A DNA stretch of 64,000 bases, taken from Ruminococcus sp. (GTDB taxonomy: Bacteria; Bacillota; Clostridia; Oscillospirales; Ruminococcaceae). Where the stretch lies: NCBI GenBank assembly GCA_031262105.1, contig JAISIH010000011.1:62001-126000 (forward strand), given 5' to 3'. Position 1 is the stretch's first letter. Each line of letters begins with the position of its first letter. Under the pieces are notes generated by a model. That model saw only the letters and a list, made by a program, of their open reading frames with translations. It did not search any database and had not been told where the DNA came from. Positions 56,796 through 64,000 of this stretch are shown piece after piece. The position numbers and the translations under genes were made by a program.

Positions 56796-58070
56796 ATGAA
56801 AGAAATCACGACGACGGTTTTCCCTGTTTTTGTTGTATTCACGAATTTTTTTGTGTTAATTTTATGTTTACCGCGAAAAAAATCGCTCGGCTTTACCCTC
56901 TTTGTTTTCGGGGCAATTGTCGCCGCAAACTTTATCGCCGACATTTTTATCGCGCGATTCGGACTAACCGACCCGACAAAACCTTTCCGCTCTTGGATTT
57001 ATCTGCCGTTTATAATCCTTCTTTTTAAGGGGCTTACCTTCCAAAAAGTCTTCGGCTATTTCGCGCCGATGACATTTGCCGCGACGCTTGTGCTGCCGTT
57101 TGAGATGCTGTCGAGGTTTCTTATACCGCTCGGGGAGTTTTGGTATTGGCTCGCGATGCTTGTGCTGCCGACCGCCGTGCTTTCGGTTTATCTTGCGCTT
57201 GTGTGGCGATACGGGCGGGTGCTTATAGAGCGGCTGTTCTCGTTCGGTACTGAAAAAGAATGGGCGCTTTATGCGTTATCCTCGGTTATATGCTTTATCG
57301 TTCTGTCCTCCGTTTATCCGACGCTTGCGGACTATACTGCGCTTGTGCTTCTGCTGATATTTTTCATTGCGTGGTTTTTGGTTATGCTGTGCTTCGCGAT
57401 AATTAACACGCATGAAAAGACGCGGCAAAAATACGATGCCGACCTTGCGCGTGAGATTATTTCCTCCGGGCGGGGTTATTATGACAAGCTGACCGACATG
57501 ACGGAAGAGCTTCATATTCTGCGGCACGACTACAAGCACCACCTTACATCTATGCAAAAGATGATAAAAAGCGGTTATAACGAAGAGATTCGGGATTATT
57601 TAGAGACGCTCCACGGCGATATTGACGGGAAGGCGATTAATGACTATTGCCAAAGCCGGGTTGTGAACGCGCTTCTCGACAGTTTTTCCGAAACCTGCCA
57701 AAAAAGCGGGATTGAATTTTCGGTAAAAATTATCTTACCCCCGCCCGAAACGATTGACGATTACGAGCTTTGCATAATTATCGGCAACCTCTTAGAAAAC
57801 GCGATTACCGCCTGTCTGCGGACGCCCGAGAGCGAGCGGCAGTACATAGAAATTTCGATGCGCCCGCGCGAGGGGCAATACGGCATAAAGGTCGAAAACA
57901 GCTTCGACGGGGTCTTAAATAACGACGGGAAAACCCTTTTCACCACAAAGCCTGACGGCGGCTTGGGGATAAAGAGCATACTTTCTATAGCCCGGCACCA
58001 TGACGGCGAATATGTGCCGGTCTGGGACGAGAAGAAATTTTCCGCCTTTGTTGTGCTGAAAATAAAATAG
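56796..58070 (+). CDS. sensor histidine kinase, GHKL domain (AgrC/quorum-sensing-like architecture)
   Basis: Six-plus TM N-terminus; LHILRHDYKHHLTSMQKMIKSG; IIIGNLLENAITAC; GLGIKSILSIARHHDGEYV. Confidence 0.92.
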   Translation: MKEITTTVFPVFVVFTNFFVLILCLPRKKSLGFTLFVFGAIVAANFIADIFIARFGLTDPTKPFRSWIYLPFIILLFKGLTFQKVFGYFAPMTFAATLVLPFEMLSRFLIPLGEFWYWLAMLVLPTAVLSVYLALVWRYGRVLIERLFSFGTEKEWALYALSSVICFIVLSSVYPTLADYTALVLLLIFFIAWFLVMLCFAIINTHEKTRQKYDADLAREIISSGRGYYDKLTDMTEELHILRHDYKHHLTSMQKMIKSGYNEEIRDYLETLHGDIDGKAINDYCQSRVVNALLDSFSETCQKSGIEFSVKIILPPPETIDDYELCIIIGNLLENAITACLRTPESERQYIEISMRPREGQYGIKVENSFDGVLNNDGKTLFTTKPDGGLGIKSILSIARHHDGEYVPVWDEKKFSAFVVLKIK

Positions 58071-58084
58071 CGATGTAAATGTTA

Positions 58085-58117
58085 AACTCCCTGTGAAAAT
58101 TCACGGGGAGTTTTTTT
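58085..58117 (+). terminator. intrinsic terminator
   Basis: AACTCCCTGTGAA-AA-TTCACGGGGAGTTTTTTT. Confidence 0.93.
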
Positions 58118-58136
58118 GACAGGTTCCGTTACAACA

Positions 58137-58916
58137 CTACTGCCTGTATTTCTTCAGTACATTATCTATAAAGTCTTCAGGCATTCCGAGACCTCTTAAT
58201 TCCTGTGTCAAATCGGCAGCCATTTCTTTTCTCGCAACTCTCGCGGCGTGACCAAGTGCTGATGCCTCATTATGTTTCGTACGCTCACGCAGACGCTCGA
58301 TTTCTCTAAATTCATTTGAATGTGCTACACTTTTATATGCGGCTACAGCTTCGCTCATAACAGGCACCCCCTTTTCCACAATTCGGTTAAGTTCTTCTTC
58401 GGTTTCAGCTTTGAAGAATGCAAGCCAAAATTTTATCTCTTCATCGCCGTCTGTCGGCTCGGGCAGTTTCGGTAATTCGTAATAGTGCATAACCTGCTTA
58501 TCAGAAAGCTCGGTATGACGTGTCACCTCAAGCGGTCTGAATTCAGAGTGAAATTCTTCGCAATCAAACAGCGAAAATGCAAGTATATTGATTATTATTA
58601 CCCTTGGGAGCTGTTTATACGTATCGCCCGATTGCAAAGCCGAGGAATATTCTCTTGCCCAGTAATAAAGAGAGCGTTCGGGGTAGTCCTTTTTATCTTC
58701 AACCTGAATTTCCAAATCTACCCGCTGCCCGCTGACAATCATATTTATGTCAAGCCGGCAGAATTTATCGTCTAATGCTTCCGGAGGGATTTCGCTGTTC
58801 GTTATAGTAAACTCAGATATGCTGTCAAGCGGCGTTTTCAGCATCATACCGACAACCCGCTTTAGAAGTTTCGGATTTTTGACAAAGAACATCTTAAAAA
58901 GCACATCATCAGTCAT
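58137..58916 (-). CDS. Rpn family recombination-promoting nuclease / PD-(D/E)XK putative transposase
   Basis: TDDVLFKMFFVKNPKLLKRVVGMML...RLDINMIVSGQRVDLEIQVEDKKDYPERSLYYWAREYSSALQSGDTYKQLP. Confidence 0.92.
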   Translation of the reverse strand: MTDDVLFKMFFVKNPKLLKRVVGMMLKTPLDSISEFTITNSEIPPEALDDKFCRLDINMIVSGQRVDLEIQVEDKKDYPERSLYYWAREYSSALQSGDTYKQLPRVIIINILAFSLFDCEEFHSEFRPLEVTRHTELSDKQVMHYYELPKLPEPTDGDEEIKFWLAFFKAETEEELNRIVEKGVPVMSEAVAAYKSVAHSNEFREIERLRERTKHNEASALGHAARVARKEMAADLTQELRGLGMPEDFIDNVLKKYRQ

Positions 58917-59154
58917 TTTGTATTTAAGCTCGGTTTGCTTTTTCGTTTTACATCAGTCCTTTTCTTCATCTATACTTATTATACCCTATTCGTTGGATTT
59001 TGTCAACAGGCAAAACAATTTATAAAGCGAATATGCTCGCGGGGGAATTTTCACGTCGTTTTCGGGGCATTTCACGCTATAGTTGCGCATTGCCCATAAA
59101 AATGTGTTATTATGTATAAGAAGATTTATACGCTTTTATTATAGGGGATATATT

Positions 59155-62100
59155 ATGATTAAATATAGATGTGGTTTTTTTGCAAAATTATTATTAAGCT
59201 TTGCTTTATTGGCTATGGCTTTGATTTTGTTGCCGCAGATGCCGTTTTCGGTCAGGGCGGGGGCGATTGACGGCGGGGCATATGGGCTTGTATGGGATAA
59301 TAGCAGTAAACAGTTACAGCTTGATGGTACTGATATAATTACTGCTAATCCCGGCGTTTACGCATGGAATAATAGTTTACAAACACTCACCCTCAATAAC
59401 CTTAATTTCACAACCAACGCCGCAATTGCGCTGGACTTAAGCACCTTTAGTGAGGGTGGTACGATAAAGCTTATAGGTGATAACTTGTTTGTGTCAACTT
59501 ATAATGATGAGGATGACTCTCGTGGTATTGTTCTTAATATAGCTGTTATAGAGGGAGACGGAACTCTGAGAGCTGAGGCAGGAACGTCAACATACGACCG
59601 CGGCGATTCTACCGGCATTATAGCCGATTCATTTGCCATCACAGGCGGAACTGTATACGCAATAGGCGGAGAGGCATACTCCAGTACCGGTTTGGATTGC
59701 AGTTTTTTTGAAATCTCAGATGGAACTATCACGGCAGAAGGCGGAACCGCAGACTATAGTTATGGTATATATAACAACGGTGAAGCCTACATCTCGGGCG
59801 GAATAATCACGGCATACGGCGGAACAGCAAATTCTAATTCTTTCGGTATATACTTTGTAAGTGACGTTAGCATCTCCAGCGGAACTGTCACGGCGTTAGG
59901 CGGGGGGGCATCCGACAGTTACGGTATATATAGTTATAGAGATTTAGGAATCTCGGGCGGAACTGTTACGGCGACAGGCGGGACTTCATCTGCAGACAGC
60001 TATGGCATCCATTCGGACATTAATGTCAACGTCTCCGGAGGAACAGTCACAGCAACGGGGGGAGCCGCGGGCTCACAAGGGCGCGGTATCATAGCATACG
60101 GTAATATAGCAATTACAGGCGGAACGGTTATTGCACAGACTGCAAGCGGAACCAACACTTTCTATGCGCTTAATAGACAACCTTCGTCACTGCCCGCAGC
60201 TTACGCGTGGGAGTCTTCATCGACTTATCCTTTTACCATAACAGCGGGTTCGAACAATAGTTATAATCACAGAACTGACTACACATACGTTAAAATTCAA
60301 TCATGTGCGGCTCACAGCCTATATCTTCAGTCAGACGGACTGCGCAAGGGCAATAACGGCGATTTAATTCCGCAAACTGATCCAAGTGCCGTCCTCGGCG
60401 GCGGGTCATATACATACGATTCCGAAACAAAAATTCTTACGCTTACAAATGTTAATTTCACAACCACCTTCGCAACCGCACTCGACTTATATTACTTGCC
60501 CGCCGATGGGATTGTGAATCTTGTGGGCGATAACTCGTTTGTTTCGCTCAAAACCAATTCTGCTTCTAACGGCGTAAGTTTTACAAATAATGCTACCATA
60601 AGCGGTTCAGGCTCTCTGACGGCAATCGGCGGCACGGCAACTGGCACAAGCTGCGGTATACAGTCCTCTTCCGCACTCACCATCTCCGGCGGAACAGTTA
60701 CGGCGTCAGGCGGGAACGGTGCTAACATTAGCTACGGTATAGATATGATTAGCGGCGATCTCACCATCTCCGGCGGCACTGTTCGTGCAACGGGCGGTAA
60801 TGCGCTTGCCGGTAATAGTATAGGTATCTACAGTAGAAGCAACACCAAAAATGTTAATATCTCCGGCACTGCAACAGTAACGGCGATAGGAGGAAATGCA
60901 ACTTCAAGCAGCTTTGGTATCCGTTCGTACAAAGACATCAATATCTCCGGCGGCACGGTAACAGGTACGGGAGGAGCAGGCAGTGACAGCATCTATGGTA
61001 TCTTTGCAACAACGAATATCTCCATCTCCGGCGGTACGGTTACTGCGCAGACAACAGCCGTATACTCTTCATATGCGATAAATAATAAAATCACAACATT
61101 ACCCACTAATTATACATGGGAATACGCTACATCATACCCGGGTGGTACTATAACAGCGGGTACGGGTGCGTATACTTACTCAGACACATACAAATACGTC
61201 AAAATTATTACCGCTCCCAACTCCGAGCCCACCGTAGTAACAGATGCAGGCACACAGGACGGCACTGCAACGCCGGCTTCAACCGGCGGCACTGTCGCGA
61301 CGGCGGCAGTGCCGTACACAGGCAATGCCACCTCATGGTTTGAGGACGCGGAAGACGACGAGCTTTCATATGCCCTTGTCAGCGCGAAAGACGGCAGCAA
61401 TAATGATGTAACTGTAACTGTTACCGCAAGCACCGGCGCAATTTCATATACCCCGGCGGCGGCTCAGGCAGGCAGTACGGTTACGATTATTGTTAAGGCA
61501 AATGACGGCATAGCGGACAGTTCCGCGAACGTCACTATAACGGTTGCGGTCGGGGCAGTTCCCGCGAATAAATGGGGTGTAACGCTTAACGATAACGACC
61601 CGACAACGCCATTCACCGCCCTTACAGAATATACCTACGGCACAGGCGCGACACTGCCGAGAAACGGCACGAAATCGGGATTTACTTTCGGGGGCTGGTA
61701 TGCAACAAACGATTTTGCGGGCAGTGCAGTTGAAACAATCACGGCGACAGACACAAACGATAAGACGTTTTATGCAAGATGGCTTTCGTCCACCGCAAGC
61801 CTCGCAAGCTTGACAATCTCCGACGGCACACTTACCCCGGCTTTTGCAAGCACGACAACTTCATACACCGCGAGCGTTGCAAACAGCGTTTCTTCGGTAA
61901 CTATCGGTGCAACTAAAACAGATGCAAATGCAACTATAACAAGCGGTTTAGGCGAAAAATCATTGACGGTTGGACCGAATTCTTTCGACGTGGTTTGCAC
62001 AGCCCAAAACGGAACAACCGCAACATATACTATTACAATAACAAGGGCGGCTAAACGCGACACGCCTGAGGCTACAATTAATTATACTACCGAAAAAATC

Positions 62101-64000
62101 ACAGGGCTTATTGGAGGCGGCAGTTATACCGTCGGCGGTACGGCAATGACTGCAAGCGCAACTGGAACAATAGACATAAATTCAAGCTGGCTTAACACAT
62201 CGAAAGCGATTATCTATAAAGGGGACAGCACAATCGAAGACAGCACGGCGCAAACGCTTAATATCCCCGCCCGCCCTGCCGCGCCGAGCTTAACTCCGGT
62301 TAACGAAAGCAGTTATGGCGGATCTAACGGACAAATTACAGGCTTTGTTTCAACAACAAATTATCAATACAGAACAGACGGAGCTTATGCAAACATAGCC
62401 CTCGGAACAACAGCGTTAGTGGGGCGTTCGCCGGGTACATATTACGTAAGGCTTGCCGCAACCGAAACTGCATTCGCGAGCAGTGACGCGACGGTAACTA
62501 TAGGTTCATATACACAAAGCAATGTTTCGACGCTTTCTGCCATAACGATAGACGGAACAGCGATTTCGGGCTTCGTTTCAAGCACAACGGAGTACGAATT
62601 AGATGCCACATATGATACAGCAAGCGTAACAATCGGCGTAACTAAAACAAATTCTGCCGCAACCTATACAGGCGGCACAGGACTTAAAACACTTAATACC
62701 GGCGAAAACACCTTTACGATTACGGTAACATCGGAAGATTCCTCGACAACCACAACCTATACTATTACAATAACAAAGGCATCCCCGCCCGATACAGCAA
62801 ACCCGACAGTCAGCGGCGACCCTGTATTTGCCGTAACCGAATTGTCAGCCGGAACAGGCACGTTAACGGTTACTTTCAGCGAAGCCATGACCGCCGCCGG
62901 TACGATTACGCTTAACAACGGCGGAGCGGCGACTCTAAGCTCATGGTCTTCAACAACCGTTGCAGTTTATAACCTAACCGGGCTTGCATACAGCACAACC
63001 TACACAATCACATTCAACGACTTTGAAGATGTAGCCGAAAATGCTTTAACAGCACCCTCCCCCGCGAAGACGTTCACAACGGCGGCTAACCCAAATCCTA
63101 ACCCTAACCCTAACCCTAATCCCAATCCAGATCCAAACCCAGACCCAGACCCAGAGCCGGAGCCGGACCCTGAACCTGAACCTGAACCCGAACCCGAGCC
63201 GGAGCCGGAACCTGAACCCGAGCCTCAGCCTGAACCCGAGCCTGAACCGGAGCCTCAGCCACAGCCACAGCCTCAGCCGTCGAACCCGTCTGCCCCGTCA
63301 TCGTCGTATCCGTCCTACCCGATATTTACACCCGCAACCCCGTCAAAACCGAAATATGACGTAGGTTACACGGAATCATTTACCTCAAAATCAGACGTAA
63401 TATCGACGGTAACGGTTACAGAAGAGGGCATAGAAGTCAAAGCCGGTCTTAACGAAAAAAATACCGTAAACACCGAAATGGCGGTTGCGGCGGTTAAAAA
63501 AGCGGCAGAAATCGCCGAGGCTAACGGCGAAGACAGCATAATCTTCGATATCCCCGCAGAAGCCGCCGGGCTTTCGGCAGGAGCAGTCAAGAAGCTTGTC
63601 GGCGCGGCAGGAGACCGTAATCTCGTCATTAACCTCACTTCCGGCGACGACGGAGAAAAATCCGGCACATTAACCCTCACGGAAAACAGCAAAGCCGGGC
63701 AGATCCTCAACAAGCTCTATTTTGAAACAGAAAGCATCTACACCGCGCTAAATTACATCGCAAAGCATTACGACACCGACATTTTAGTCGCGTTTGAAAC
63801 TGCACAAAAGCGCAGCTGGGGCGACACCGTAACCCTCGCAATTAGCCTTGAGGAATTAGGCATCGAAAATTTAGATTTTGCAGAGGGCGAGAAAATTTAC
63901 GTTTTAATCTACGACGAGCATACGAAAAAATGGTATCAGACGTCGTCGTACGTCAAAGACCGCTGCGTCATAATCACAACAAAGCAAAGCGGGATTTTCG
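59155..64000 (+). CDS. very large secreted repeat protein (adhesin/S-layer-like), 3' truncated by window end
   Basis: Not in the ORF track because no stop falls within the window; ATG 59155 is in frame with the open frame at 63361-64000. Signal peptide, two GGTVTA-rich beta-helix-like modules, cadherin-like/InlB-B-like repeats, then an (N/D/E/Q)P low-complexity linker. Confidence 0.88.
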   Translation, partial: MIKYRCGFFAKLLLSFALLAMALILLPQMPFSVRAGAIDGGAYGLVWDNSSKQLQLDGTDIITANPGVYAWNNSLQTLTLNNLNFTTNAAIALDLSTFSEGGTIKLIGDNLFVSTYNDEDDSRGIVLNIAVIEGDGTLRAEAGTSTYDRGDSTGIIADSFAITGGTVYAIGGEAYSSTGLDCSFFEISDGTITAEGGTADYSYGIYNNGEAYISGGIITAYGGTANSNSFGIYFVSDVSISSGTVTALGGGASDSYGIYSYRDLGISGGTVTATGGTSSADSYGIHSDINVNVSGGTVTATGGAAGSQGRGIIAYGNIAITGGTVIAQTASGTNTFYALNRQPSSLPAAYAWESSSTYPFTITAGSNNSYNHRTDYTYVKIQSCAAHSLYLQSDGLRKGNNGDLIPQTDPSAVLGGGSYTYDSETKILTLTNVNFTTTFATALDLYYLPADGIVNLVGDNSFVSLKTNSASNGVSFTNNATISGSGSLTAIGGTATGTSCGIQSSSALTISGGTVTASGGNGANISYGIDMISGDLTISGGTVRATGGNALAGNSIGIYSRSNTKNVNISGTATVTAIGGNATSSSFGIRSYKDINISGGTVTGTGGAGSDSIYGIFATTNISISGGTVTAQTTAVYSSYAINNKITTLPTNYTWEYATSYPGGTITAGTGAYTYSDTYKYVKIITAPNSEPTVVTDAGTQDGTATPASTGGTVATAAVPYTGNATSWFEDAEDDELSYALVSAKDGSNNDVTVTVTASTGAISYTPAAAQAGSTVTIIVKANDGIADSSANVTITVAVGAVPANKWGVTLNDNDPTTPFTALTEYTYGTGATLPRNGTKSGFTFGGWYATNDFAGSAVETITATDTNDKTFYARWLSSTASLASLTISDGTLTPAFASTTTSYTASVANSVSSVTIGATKTDANATITSGLGEKSLTVGPNSFDVVCTAQNGTTATYTITITRAAKRDTPEATINYTTEKITGLIGGGSYTVGGTAMTASATGTIDINSSWLNTSKAIIYKGDSTIEDSTAQTLNIPARPAAPSLTPVNESSYGGSNGQITGFVSTTNYQYRTDGAYANIALGTTALVGRSPGTYYVRLAATETAFASSDATVTIGSYTQSNVSTLSAITIDGTAISGFVSSTTEYELDATYDTASVTIGVTKTNSAATYTGGTGLKTLNTGENTFTITVTSEDSSTTTTYTITITKASPPDTANPTVSGDPVFAVTELSAGTGTLTVTFSEAMTAAGTITLNNGGAATLSSWSSTTVAVYNLTGLAYSTTYTITFNDFEDVAENALTAPSPAKTFTTAANPNPNPNPNPNPNPDPNPDPDPEPEPDPEPEPEPEPEPEPEPEPEPQPEPEPEPEPQPQPQPQPSNPSAPSSSYPSYPIFTPATPSKPKYDVGYTESFTSKSDVISTVTVTEEGIEVKAGLNEKNTVNTEMAVAAVKKAAEIAEANGEDSIIFDIPAEAAGLSAGAVKKLVGAAGDRNLVINLTSGDDGEKSGTLTLTENSKAGQILNKLYFETESIYTALNYIAKHYDTDILVAFETAQKRSWGDTVTLAISLEELGIENLDFAEGEKIYVLIYDEHTKKWYQTSSYVKDRCVIITTKQSGIF
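63090..63285 (+). repeat. low-complexity dipeptide-repeat coding region (NP)n-(DP)n-(EP)n-(QP)n
   Basis: [41 protein letters not shown]...[12 protein letters not shown], followed by a PSSSYPSYP segment. Confidence 0.93.

Noticed and set aside
58137-58916. Active transposon at the Rpn-like gene
   Set aside because: No terminal inverted repeats or target-site duplication seen; the family is usually a chromosomal nuclease despite the transposase name.
63090-63125. Telomere-like CCCTAA repeats (AACCCTAACCCTAACCCTAA)
   Set aside because: In frame inside the large secreted protein, encoding NPNPNP; explained by the dipeptide-repeat linker.
59499-63713. Antisense ORFs over the large repeat protein (e.g. 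60492-60728, 63116-63301)
   Set aside because: Shadow ORFs opposite a continuous, domain-bearing coding frame; low-complexity Val/Pro-rich translations.

Overview
This window looks like a chromosomal segment of an anaerobic, probably spore-forming, Clostridia/Oscillospirales-like Firmicute. That placement rests on spoIIP, a ytaF-like gene, a Firmicutes-style L10 leader and clostridial-type flagellin. It carries about 60 protein genes, mostly housekeeping: fhs, birA, rlmB, rplJ-rplL, dgt, dnaG-rpoD, purD, feoA-feoB, pyrH-frr-uppS-cdsA, an ECF transporter module, queH, eda and nagZ. Accessory regions include a type II m5C restriction-modification pair, two paralogous hybrid histidine kinases, an orphan flagellin, an Rpn-like PD-(D/E)XK protein, and a >1,600 aa secreted repeat protein that runs off the right edge. 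The strongest candidate for something undescribed is at about 53,697-54,816. It is an ORF-poor ~1 kb transcription unit with a perfect-spacing sigma-A promoter, a 21-bp palindrome upstream, an intrinsic terminator at its end, and six internal ~57-bp structured repeat units in A-B-A-B-B-end order. I read it as a large ornate structured noncoding RNA, either a member of an OLE/GOLLD/ROOL-like class or a new one. Other points worth checking are three apparent pseudoenzymes (P-type-ATPase-like, HtrA-like, SGNH-like), a C16 tract plus palindrome inserted in a methyltransferase gene, a structured flagellin leader, a three-copy intergenic repeat family, a 30-bp perfect palindrome at the feo promoter, and small genes missing from the ORF track. 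All calls were made by eye from sequence and motifs; no database search was run.
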